Below are positions 46,761-56,759 of a stretch of DNA of 64,000 bases, piece after piece. Positions within the stretch are counted from its first letter, which is position 1. Each line of letters starts with the position of its first letter. The DNA comes from Gordionus sp. m RMFG-2023. Lineage: Eukaryota; Nematomorpha; Gordioida; Chordodea; Parachordodidae. The position numbers and the translations under genes were made by a program. The notes beneath the pieces are model-generated. The model was not told the origin of the DNA and did not search any database. It saw only the letters and a program-made list of their open reading frames with translations. The stretch lies in NCBI RefSeq assembly GCF_954871325.1, contig NC_088775.1, forward strand, positions 70,719,561 through 70,783,560, written 5' to 3'.

Positions 46761-46929
46761 TTAAAAAAAAATTGATAACGTCAAAGATTTTATTTCATAC
46801 TCATTAAAAAACATATTTAATAAACTATATATAATACATTGATAAAATATAATAATTTCATATTAACATACTAAATCTATAATCAATATAAATAATTAGA
46901 AGAAGGGGAATTAAAAAAAATTATATTTA

Positions 46930-47960
46930 GGTATGGTCGGCGGGGCTTAATGACTCATGTATGGATATGCAGTTGGAACGACAGATTTAGATAGATATTC
47001 TTTGTCAAAGGTAGAAGCCTTCTTTTGGAACTGTGGATAAACATAACCTTTGTTTTGAATAATTTTAGGGCTTGAAGTCCTCCACAGGTGTCTGAAACTA
47101 CCGGAACGAACAAAATATTATTAAGGTGGCAATATTTATTGGTTTTTGTATTCCCCGCTTTAGTGATGGAGTTGGCAGAAAAAGATTTGGCAAAATGATC
47201 TACGCATGTATAATCCCAAGCGAGGGGTAAACCTTGATTCCAAGGGACTAGCGTCATTCCATCCGGTCTGGTTTGATTATCGGAGCTAAGGCCAGTGGGT
47301 TCCAGCGAAGAAAGAATATTTATGGATTTCAGGTTTCTATTAATGATTGAATTTATAGCAGAGTGTCTAGGAAGTCTGCCTTTTGAGAAACGACAGTGTA
47401 GGGGGTGGTGTCCAAGACTATCAATGTAGTTTCACTTAAGACACATGATGTAGCATTACGATTTCGCAGCCTAAGCAAAGACCAAAAGCTATTCTGATTT
47501 CTTCGTTGGTAAGTAGCAAGCCTAGATTAGAGCTAGGTATAGTTTCTAACTATTCATATCCCAGGTGGCACATAGATGGGGCTGGATATATTTGATCTGG
47601 CGAAAAAGTCGTATTGTAATCATTATGTATAATTGGGGTTGGGTTTAGGTGGAGAAAAAGAGATGGAGATTTTCTTTGAACAGCTTTGAAGTGTAAGTAT
47701 TCGACGCAATGCTGTATCAATGGCAAATTCCAGTCTCTTTGTCTTATAGAATTTGGATATGGGCAGTTTGGGGCATTTTTGCTCCAGAGGTCTAATGCTA
47801 TCGTATGATGTGCGTCGATAGTATCCAAGTCTCCAAGGTTAAATCGAAATTTAGCAACAGAGGATAGAAAGGCTGAAATGCTCAAGGATATGGGGGATTA
47901 AATACCTATACCTCCTAGTTTTGGTGCAAGGGCAGCTTGTATTCAGGAGAGTGATGAGAA
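46930..47960 (-). pseudogene. Retroelement ORF remnant, C-terminal region (possible restriction-like endonuclease)
   Basis: A GC-richer island. The minus strand reads SVAKFRFNLGDLDTIDAHHT and LDLWSKNAPNCPYPNSIRQR (47550-47885), then segments resembling CRFSKGRLPRHSAINSIINR and EPTGLSSDNQTRPDGMTL, and VPWNQGLPLAWDYTCVDHFA (about 47190-47260). I recall this arrangement from the C-terminal part of reverse-transcriptase-linked invertebrate ORFs. The spacing of RPDG and the following WDxT would fit a PD...D nuclease, as in site-specific non-LTR elements. The element is broken and its class is not certain. It lies in an intron of the GT54 gene, opposite strand. Confidence 0.6.
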
Positions 47961-48246
47961 TTTGATGTTTAAATTCAAGAGTATTTTTTAAATGGACTTC
48001 GAGATCTAATAATATTTCGGCAGATATTTAGTTAAAAAAATACTAATACTCTCTTATCTTCTCTATATTCTAGTGTCCATTTTTATTATTATAGATATTT
48101 TAATTACATTAAAATTAGACCTATAAAAATATAAATACTTATTTAATATTTTAGTTATAATAAATTAATATCTTCATAACTCATTGACAAGACAATAATT
48201 AATTATATTTTTTGTCAAATAAATTTTAGGATAATGGGGGCAGAAT

Positions 48247-49490
48247 CAGTGGCCCTTACAACGGGGAGGAAGGGGGGGGGGGGGTCCGAAGCAACTGCTT
48301 CTAAAAATTTGAGTAAGAGTACTTTTCTTTTTTTTAAAATTCTTTTAATGTAACCAAGTGATTTCTGGTTTATGATATCGGACTCCACCTCGTGATTCCG
48401 TTAATACATAATAAATTAGATAATAAGGGGGGGGGGGGTCTTATTATTACATTTTAATAAATTTTGGTCAAATGTTTATTTTAGATTTATAGAGGTTGGT
48501 TGTCATCATATAAAGCGCTTGTAAAATTTTTTTAACTTTATGATGACTTGAGGGCAGCTTTGTTAAATTTAAAAGATTCTGAAAATCCTGCTACATCCAC
48601 TCTGGCTAGGACTATAGTCTTTAGAATATAAAATTTTTATTTTATCACTTTGTGGATAAAATATTGTTGAAACAAGCTTGGCTTGTACAAAATTGCAAAC
48701 CATTTCGAAGGATATAGAGTTTGCAATAAATCAAATTCAATTAGCAAAAGATTGCCTGATTAATTTGAGAAGTATTAAATTAATGTCTTTTATTATTTTT
48801 TAATCCTAAAAGATAATAACATTTTCAAAGGCACAAGATTTTATGAAGGAGAGAAATCTACATTTTTATTTTGAATGTTCTAGATTTCAAACATTACAAT
48901 CCAAAAAGAAGAAGTATATATACTTTCATCATTAAATATAATATTGTATTTTAGTTTTTAAACCAGTGTATTTTATGCTGCACTTTATTTGATTATTATG
49001 CAGTTTAATGAAATATTTAATGATGGATGAATCGATGAAATTTTTAAATCAAACCTCAATTTTTATACAAAAAAAAATGGCGTAAAAGTCAATCGTTAAA
49101 AATGGTATCGAGGATATCTGTATTTTAGCATTTAAATTCAAGTCAAATTTTAGAAGAAATGTTGAAGTTTGGAAATATTTATAAGATGGCTAATACGAGG
49201 GATGTAACTATTACATGTGACCTAGAGGTTAAAGAATCTAAAGATTTATTCGATTCTGAGAATTGTATATTTTACTAATACATGATTTAGCTTTATCTTC
49301 TGATGATAATTCTGAGACTTATGATTCAGACTGGAAAAACTATTCATTTGTTTTACCTTATCGTCTACTTTAAAATTTTTCTGCTTTCCTTATCAATTTT
49401 ATATAAATATTTATTAACCATTCCTACTACATCATGTACTGCCGAAAGGGTCACGAGTAAAATTAAATTAATTTAAAAAAAGTTATTAGA
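48247..49490 (+). mobile_element. hAT element copy 2 (same family as 10624-12420), truncated
   Basis: Begins CAGTGGCCCTTACAACGGGG, then a 13-base G run and GTCCGAAGCAACTGCTTC, in inverse orientation to copy 1. The transposase region follows: LRAALLNLKDSENPATSTLA near 48555-48620, then LACTKLQTISKDIEFAINQI and QLAKDCLINLRSI (48680-48775). Later come EEMLKFGNIYKMANTRD (49155-49200) and LLTIPTTSCTAERVTSKIKL (49410-49470), the hATC motif. The 3' terminus CAGTGGCCCCTAC is not present, so it is truncated near 49490. Frames are broken several times. Confidence 0.8.
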
Positions 49491-49825
49491 TATGAAATAA
49501 TTTCAAGTGCTCAAAAACTAACCCTAAAATGCTGTATATGTATATTTATTAAAATCGAAACAGAAATTTTTTTTATACGCTGGCCGTTAAAATCAGGAAT
49601 ATGAACCTCGACAAATAAAACGGGTTCAGGTTCGGATTCAGAAATAAAATTTAAAACATAAGATCAGATTCATGGTTTGGAGATCCTAAAATTGACTTAA
49701 AATTATACTTTTTTAAAAATTTTATTTTATACTCCCTATAAATAATAGACATGCATAATATACAAGTAAAAAATTTAAAAATTAATTTATATTTTAAATG
49801 TTTTATTTAGTCGCATAGCCCTGAA

Positions 49826-50049
49826 TAGTGTTGTTCAACGACTTATTTTGAGCCGATTTTTAAAATCGGCTAACTCAATATTTTATTAGGAAAAATTATT
49901 ATGCAAGCTTTAAGATTTTGCTCATACGTGGCATAACGGTTTGAACATCTATTAACGAAATCTCGAGGCTTAGGCAATATTTTTCTGGATAGAATATTGA
50001 GTTAGCCGTTTTTAAAAATCGGCTGAAATCGAGCCGTTTAACAACACTA
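49826..50049. mobile_element. Palindromic hAT-type MITE, TAGTGTTGTTCAACG termini, perfect 8-bp duplication
   Basis: Left end TAGTGTTGTTCAACGACTTA; right end on the minus strand TAGTGTTGTTAAACGGCTCG. GCCCTGAA stands outside both ends (49818-49825, 50050-50057). The arms contain GAGCCGATTTTTAAAATCGG and GTTAGCCGTTTTTAAAAATC. Its termini match the 13317 MITE and the 14222-27912 structure, and the exact 8-bp duplication places this whole terminus family in the hAT superfamily. Confidence 0.9.
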
Positions 50050-50108
50050 GCCCTGAATATCATTTATAAATAAAATATTATTACCTAAACTACAAAACAT
50101 AAGCTTAT

Positions 50109-50452
50109 CAGGGATTTGGAGGGGGGGGGCATTATTAGGTGGATTTCCCCCGAAAAAATTTATTGGAGATCTTTAGGTCCACTTATTGGCCTTTGGCTAT
50201 ATTAGATTTTTATAAAAATAATTTTGTGTTTTCACTTATTTTTTTATAAAAATGCTTTTTTCTAAAAATTTTGAATTATAATCTATATTTAAAAAGTTAT
50301 TGATTTTTTACTAATTTATCTTTCAAACTCATTCTATTTTACATTTTGGGTTGAGGGCTGTGTAGAGGGAAAATTTTTATTACCTTAAGATGATAGTTAC
50401 GAGAGCTGGCAAATTTGGGATGGGGAGGGGGGGGGGCTTGGATACGCGCCTG
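50109..50452. other. G-tract-bounded stretch, possible hAT MITE
   Basis: CAGGGATTTGGAGGGGGGGG at the left and GGGGGGCTTGGATACGCGCC then TG at the right are spaced 344 bases apart. The G runs and CAGG/CCTG ends recall hAT elements at 60972 and 62841. The ends do not match each other well as inverted repeats, and no duplication was found. No gene. Confidence 0.3.
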
Positions 50453-50779
50453 CTTCAAATTTCCCAATATATCACTTTCTTTGATATAAAACAAGATAAG
50501 CAACGATTCCTATTTTATTTATAAAATTACAATAAAATATTATTACCTACACTACAAAATTCTCATATATTACCTACTAAAATTGATAAAACAAGATATT
50601 ATTTATAAAATGTGAGTATAAAAACCAGAAAGTTTAGAAAAATGGGAAGAGATAAAATTTTAATTTTTTTTTTGAAACCTAGAACCCTTGAACCTTCTAC
50701 TTTTAAAAAGGGACTGGTCATGGTACAGCCAAAATACTAGGGTTCAGGGGGGCTAGGTTCAGGTCCGGGTTCACATCCC

Positions 50780-50945
50780 TGGTTAAAATTTTTTCATAAA
50801 GGCGCCGTAATTAAAAATACCCGGGCCAATCCTTTAGAAATATAAAATCTGGGCCTGGCTGAAAATTATTTTTTTTAAATAATCTGGGTCGAATTTGTTT
50901 TTTTGTAAATTTGGGCCAGGCCTTGCAGTTGATCCATCTGCAGGA
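50780..50945. mobile_element. Fragment of the GGCCC-rich MITE family
   Basis: ACCCGGGCCAATCC, CTGGGCCTGGCTG, TCTGGGTCGAATTTG and TTGGGCCAGGCCTTGCAG alternate with A/T runs; GATCCATCTGCAGG ends the stretch. Related to 13001 and 61450; terminus recognisable only at the right. Confidence 0.45.
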
Positions 50946-51467
50946 CATTGATGTATAATTTTATGCCGTTTATTTATAAATGATATATGAGAAAATCATT
51001 AATAATGACAGCAATTGAAACTACATTATGAAGAAAGAATTCTGATTTGAATATTTACCAATTACCTTATACTATTTGTCAAATTTCCAAAACGCGTTAT
51101 GTTAAATTTTTGAGGAAAAAAGCATATACCCTATTGCGGAGCTTCGCTTGTTCTTGAATCTCACTGAAGATCAACCCACAAACTAATTTTATATATGGCA
51201 GACCGTTAACTACCTCTAGGTTATGCAGCCTTGAAACACTATATAATAATAAAACTAACAAACTTAAATATTATTTAAATAAAATTTAATACATAAATTT
51301 TTTTACGCGGGTGCCCATGCCTTCTTTCAATTATATAATAATTTCATGGTATAGTTACTCTATATTGTTTAATTTAAAAGTTTGATAATTCTAACCTCCT
51401 TTTTTAAACTTTTTAGATTAGTATTTTACATTAGAATTATAATGCTTATTTTATTCAAATTTTACAG

Positions 51468-51543
51468 GTGGAGAACGAAACAAAATTTGGATATCATATA
51501 TTTGATGTTGTATTCTTACCAAAAATGTGACTATTATTTACAA
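51468..51543 (+). CDS. MGAT4-like: Exon of the MGAT4-family (GT54) gene
   Basis: Acceptor TATTCAAATTTTACAG, donor CAA then GTTCAT. The first base completes the split Lys codon from 45739. The 25 codons that follow read WRTKQNLDIIYLMLYSYQKC then DYYLQ. WRTKQNLD is nearly invariant in GT54 enzymes (WRTKQNLDYCFLM in MGAT4A; FRSKQNVDYAFLL in MGAT4C). It immediately precedes the acidic metal-binding block, which is in the next exon. Ends in phase 0. A longer plus-strand ORF (51382-51636) contains this exon but runs past both splice sites, so its flanks are intron translation. Confidence 0.92.
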
Positions 51544-52422
51544 GTTCATAACATTTTTAGAAAATTTAGGCCTAAAATTTTTAATATATCTAACATTTAT
51601 TGCAAGAAATTTATTGAAAGAGTTTATTTTATTTAAACAATATATTACATATAAATGAATGAAAAAAACCTTCTTTTATAATAATCTATTGCAAATTTAC
51701 CAATATTTTGTTGGAAATTTTTCTGATCACAATCATTTTATCTCGCTCATTTTGTTAAATTTAGTTTTTAAAAAAAATTAACCTTATTTATAAGAATTTA
51801 ATTTTTAGTGTAAAATTTTTTTGATTTTTTTTTTCTATGGTTTTATATTTGGGATTATGTTTTAATATTTTTACATCCTTATATATAAAATCAATCAATA
51901 TGAAGCGAATTTATAAAATTCTATATATTATAATAACATTTAATGTATGGTTGTATTCAGATTAGATTAGTATTTTGTTTTCTAATAATTAAGAAATGGA
52001 AAAAAGGTTTATTACAATTTATTTTACAAGTAAATTTAGAAAATCACAGTGATATTTTATCAAAATAATATGCCAACTTATTTAGCTAGAAAAAATTAAT
52101 GAGAAACGATTGCAGGGAAAGATTATGCCAATAATATATTATCTATCATATACAGAAAAAAAACAAGTTCCTATTACTATTAAGTATGATATCAAGGATT
52201 AGCCACCCGCTTGTAAATCATTTAGAGAAACTCGTTGCGGACAAAAAAAGAGTTTACTGACCGGGCTAAGAAATCAAATTTGAAGGAATATTTATTATTT
52301 GTTATGAGATTCAGGATTTGTTTATGTTTTCTGAGAATTATTTCATATAAATCTTAGCAAACCTCATTTTAAAAGATTTTATAAATTTATTGATGTTTTT
52401 CCTTTTTAATTGGACGATGTAG

Positions 52423-52537
52423 CTCGAAGATGACGTGATAGCCAAATATAATTTCTTGAGCATAATCGATCAAGTCATAACCAATCCGGCTACTAATGAA
52501 TGGGCGATGTTAGACTTTTGTCCGTTAGGTTCTATAG
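52423..52537 (+). CDS. MGAT4-like: Exon of the MGAT4-family (GT54) gene, carrying the EDD motif
   Basis: Acceptor TTTTTAATTGGACGATGTAG, donor TCTATAG then GTGAAA. Phase 0 at the start, one base over at the end. Reads LEDDVIAKYNFLSIIDQVIT then NPATNEWAMLDFCPLGSI. This aligns with GT54 LEDDIxxKxNYxxxIxxFxxxxxxxEWxxLEFSQLGFIG. The Glu-Asp-Asp block is the DxD-like site expected to bind the metal and UDP-GlcNAc. It joins the previous exon as YYLQ-LEDDV, exactly as in family members. The single trailing G joins GG at 55422 to make Gly, giving the conserved GSIGK segment. Confidence 0.92.
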
Positions 52538-55421
52538 GTGAAAAACAATCCATATTATTTTTTTAAAAATGACCGTAATATTTTGAAAAGTATTTTATTA
52601 ATGCAAATATAATTTTATTTTTAGCCCTTTGTTGCTGCATTTTTACATTTAAAAAAATCCTTATTAATCACCTCTTTAACAATAAAAGACTCTAAAATTG
52701 TTTTAAAATTTTTTTAAAAAATTATTAAATAATACAAAAATTACAAAATAATTATACAATTAAAGGGGAGGCATTTAATATCCAACTATCCATTTAAATC
52801 AAATAAATTTCTTTATTATTAAGAAAAGAAAAACAATTTTTTTCTGGAAATAATAAATGCCTAGTGATTTTGCATATCGGGAATTTTTAGGATACCGAAT
52901 TTCATTTTTTTAATGCTACAATAGTGACAGGCTTTCTTGTTACTTTTCCCCTGAGTTTTAGGATCCCTTTCTAGAATTTTGAACGAATTAGGTTCCCATC
53001 TTAAAGAATATGTGCAACATTTTTTTATGATCCCATATCTAGACACCGAAACATATAAAGTTTCATTGCGGATGATTCTCCTAGTCAATTATTTTTGGAA
53101 AAGAAAATTTCTTCTTTTTTTAAAAAATATGATCAAATTTTTAAAATTTAATTGGATTAGTTATGGAGATAGCATAACTATTGAAAATAGTTGCATCAAT
53201 CAGAATTAAAAAAATACGCATCAAAGATCTCTTGACTCTATTGTGAATTTCGTAATTCGGGTTTTATATAATTATTACAATCTTCACAACTCATATTAGC
53301 TCTGTAATCTTTAATAACTGTTAGAGAGAATTTATATTAGTGCCATCCTTCACTTTGCGCAAAATAGATTGATATCTGACAGATTTTGAAAATTGGTAAT
53401 TAATAATCATTTGGTGACGCCCAAACCTAACTTAAATTAAAAATAATATGTATATTATTGTTATTCCTAAAAAAATAAATATTACCTATCTTTTCTTATC
53501 TTCCTGTCCTCCTTTAACGCGGGAAGTTTTTTTATTAGTCCTTCCTTATCGTTCTGCAGGAATCGGAACCCAGATTTTTAAAAATTCTAACAGTCTACGC
53601 CGAAAAAATGTTATTTGCGTCAATAATTTGACCACAGTTTCTACAATGTTTTTTAAAAATGTATTTATTATTTTTACCCTCATTTACACATTAAAATTAT
53701 TTTTGATGTAATATTATGTTTCTATTCTACATATAATACATCAAAATAACAATGGAAACAAACCACTTCTCTCGGCTTAAGACCATATTTTAAAACCGCA
53801 TTTTTATTATGATATTATTTAGAGAAGTTTCGTTTTAACTAAAGTAGTGCATAATTTGAAAATTAAAAATTTGTTTACATTTGAATCTAGTCAACAAATA
53901 AAATTTATATATAGTCAGATAAATTTATTCTTAAAATAGTTACAGGCAGAGTTCGAAAAATCATTATAGATTATTTAATAATAATTGAATGAATGAATGA
54001 ATAAAGGAATATTGTGAATATTATTCTTAATTTTATGAAAAAAATTTAGAATATTAATTGATATCCCTAAAAGTTTTGAATATCGTACTATACATTCATT
54101 CTTTACTAAATCATGAATATTTTCCCTAGGGTACAGGTTCTATATATTGTGTAATCTGAAAATAAAACATTTTCATAATTTCCATAAATGATTATAGAAT
54201 GTCATCATAAAAGAGATATAAACCAATTATCACAACATGATTTTGATCTAAATTGGAGATCTCCTTTTTCTACCCTAACAATCATTTTCTCTCTAGATTT
54301 CTAATTATATTTTTTATACAATATATATATATTTGTGTATTCTCCTATCATTTTAATCAAATTCTCGTCCATAAAACAGAAACATATTATTTATGGATTT
54401 TTATCATTTAGGCTTACCATGATCATATTCTGAAACAAAAATATCCCCTTTTATTAATAACACTACAATATCCGTTATGATGTCCTATAATCGTTTTAGG
54501 TAAATATATCAAAATATTGCATTTCGGATTACACATTATTGCCTCCCATTATTCAAAATGAAACCTGTAAGTGAAGAATAAATTCAACCCACTATATTAG
54601 TTAAATAAAATTTTATCTGTTGAGGAAATCATGGTTCTATTCAAATGTAAACAAATTTTTAAATTATCTACAATATTTTGTTTTAGAACGGCACTCCTCT
54701 AAACAATATATTTAGAATTATCAATCGATCTGCCCATTCCTAACCTGGAATATTGATCATAGTCGATCCCTCCCACTCCTGGGAGTCTTGAGCCTGAACA
54801 TTATACTAAAAACAATTGGAGAATCCATGGTTGAATTTTCATCGGAAAAGTTAACAGGGATGTATTTTGACATTGATTATTTTCCAGTGTCGATTTAGTG
54901 TTGGACTTTTAAAAAATGGGTATTGATTTAAACAGAACTATGAATAGGACACAAAACTCTGTCAGATTTCAAAGAGGAGATAACTAATATTTCATTTCTA
55001 GCAATGGTATTATTTTTTAAATTCTTAGGTTTGGATATAGAAAATGGAATAATAAATGTTTTGATTTGGAGCCCAAAAAATTAAACTAAGTGGTTAGGTT
55101 TTAGTATAAATTTTTTTTTAAATTTTAGCCAATATGGAGAAAAATAACTATTAACGATTAAATGGTATACTTACCAATAATAGCTCAAACTACTTCATAT
55201 TCATAATTCTAGAAACCTCTAAATCCATCTAACTATCATTATATTGACCATTTTTTATGGTTTACAAGTCCTATCAAAAAATTACTTTATTAATATAATT
55301 AAAAAATAAGATCCCTATAAAGTCTAATCAAATCTACTATGCATGTCTCATTAATTAATGCTAATTTTTTGATCATTGATCACTTTAAAAGATTGTCTTT
55401 TTTTAAAAATGGCGAAAAAAG
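52538..55421. other. Intron (2.9 kb) with no recognised element
   Basis: A+T-rich throughout. Overlapping ORFs at 52861-53088 (minus) and 52979-53209 (plus, ELGSHLKEYVQHFFMIPYLD) are open but unrecognised and lack splice signals fitting the gene. A run of ORF at 53448-53711 is composition-driven. Unlike neighbouring introns it has no visible transposon termini. Confidence 0.4.
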
Positions 55422-55552
55422 GGAAATTATACCGTAACAACGAAATTCCCTTAATAGCTTCCTACATGGGTCTTTTCTATCTGGATAAACCTATCGATTG
55501 GTTAATCGCTAGTTATTTAATCAGCAGATATTGCACGCCAGTTATTCCCAAG
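55422..55552 (+). CDS. MGAT4-like: Exon of the MGAT4-family (GT54) gene
   Basis: Donor CCCAAG then GTTAGT is good. The acceptor is placed at AAAAAAG (55421), because this makes the phase fit the preceding exon and restores the family GK(L/M)(Y/F) motif. The exon reads KLYRNNEIPLIASYMGLFYL then DKPIDWLIASYLISRYCTP. It matches GT54 [20 protein letters not shown] and the block xKPIDWLLDH, which is characteristic. Ends in phase 0. The acceptor sits in an A-rich context with only a short T run upstream, so the exact start is less certain than the peptide. A longer ORF (55376-55594) covers it. Confidence 0.88.
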
Positions 55553-55705
55553 GTTAGTCATTTATTAACTTATTTGGATTACTTAAATTCATAACATGAC
55601 ATCCAGGAAAAGGGGAAAGGATAAATTTGTACAAAAAGTCTTGCATTTTATAAATAAAAATTATATCAATTGTATTCCATTAAAGTACGATTTTACAAAT
55701 CTTAG

Positions 55706-55756
55706 GCTATTTCAGACCAAACGTTCTTTCAAATCGATTTCCTAGGCATATTTCTA
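55706..55756 (+). CDS. MGAT4-like: Probable further exon of the MGAT4-family gene
   Basis: After a 153-base intron (GTTAGT ... TTAG) a phase-compatible 17-codon segment reads AISDQTFFQIDFLGIFL and is followed by GTAATT. It may correspond to the family segment (R)FxPSLFQHxGxxSSL: the FFQ and a nearby Gly align at about the right distance from PIDWL. The match is weak and the exon short. Alternatively the frame simply runs on to a stop shortly after. Confidence 0.4.
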
Positions 55757-56493
55757 GTAATTTTTTTTATTTCAAAAAAATGATAATAATTTGTCGAATA
55801 AATTTTTATGTATAATATAATATCTTAAAAAAGCATGGTTGTTCGTGCATCTCAGGCGATAAAAAAATTATAAGACTCTAATTTAATCGTCTTATTTGAA
55901 TAAAAATATATTGTATATCACGAATAAAATATAACTCCATTTTAATTTCCCTGCAAACTAAAAATATATCTCATAATTCTCCATCATTGAAATGAATGAA
56001 TAAAATAATATACTCAATACATATTATACAATAAATATAAAATCTAACCAATTAAAACTAGCTTAATTTAATTGGCATTTATTTACATTATTCTAATTAC
56101 ATATGTCTACACACGCTCTCCTTTTTCAGAGTATATGTGGCTAAAAACAAAAATATATTCATGCATACCCAATCCGTTGTCATTCCCGGTTCATCTACAA
56201 TAAATGAATCAATATTTGCTTAACATAAAAATTTATTGTCACTATATTTTTGTTTCCATTCTTTTAATTTCTTGCCGGTATTTAAGCAATGGCAATCCAT
56301 TTCAAAAATCTTTTTTAATAAAATGTATTTGATTTATAATGTAAATAATAAAAATAAATGCATTTCATTTAATTCGTTCTATATACGTTAATTTTTAAAA
56401 AAAATTTAAAAAAATCGAGAGGAATATTATTTCCTCAAACAGTGTAATTTATCTAAAGAGGGGAAGATACAATTTAATTACAAATAAAATCAA
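55757..56493. other. A+T-rich stretch, no feature
   Basis: No recognisable coding segment, repeat or terminus was seen. The remaining GT54 C-terminal exons were not found here. Confidence 0.35.
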
Positions 56494-56752
56494 TCTGTTA
56501 ATTTGCGAGATTTTATCTTTCTAAATAAAAAAAAGAAATAAGATTAAATAATTAAAATATCAATTTTGAAACAATAATATAATTTAAAGTTTCTTTTATT
56601 CATAACTATTAATTATACAATAATAAATTATACAGTAAAAACATTATAAAATTAAAGTTAAAAAAATAAAAATTAATTAAAAGAAAAATTAAAAGAAAAC
56701 TAAAAAAATAAAAAAGTAAAAGTAACAAGTCTTTTCTTTCTATATAAATCCC
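56494..56752. repeat. Direct repeat, left copy (partner at 63545-63783)
   Basis: Shares with the right copy the order GCGAG(A/G)TTTT(A/G)TCTTTC, AACAATAATATAATTTAAAG, TTCATAACTATTAATTATAC, AACATTATAAAATTAAAGTT and AACAAGTC...TTTCTATATAAA. Both copies start TGTT. They could be the terminal repeats of an old LTR-type element of about 3.5 kb after subtracting the hAT insertions, on either strand. No coding domain proves this. Confidence 0.5.
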
Positions 56753-56759
56753 ATTATAT

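Noticed and set aside
52861-53209. Overlapping ORFs within the large GT54 intron
   Set aside because: No family match and no splice signals that agree with the gene's phases.
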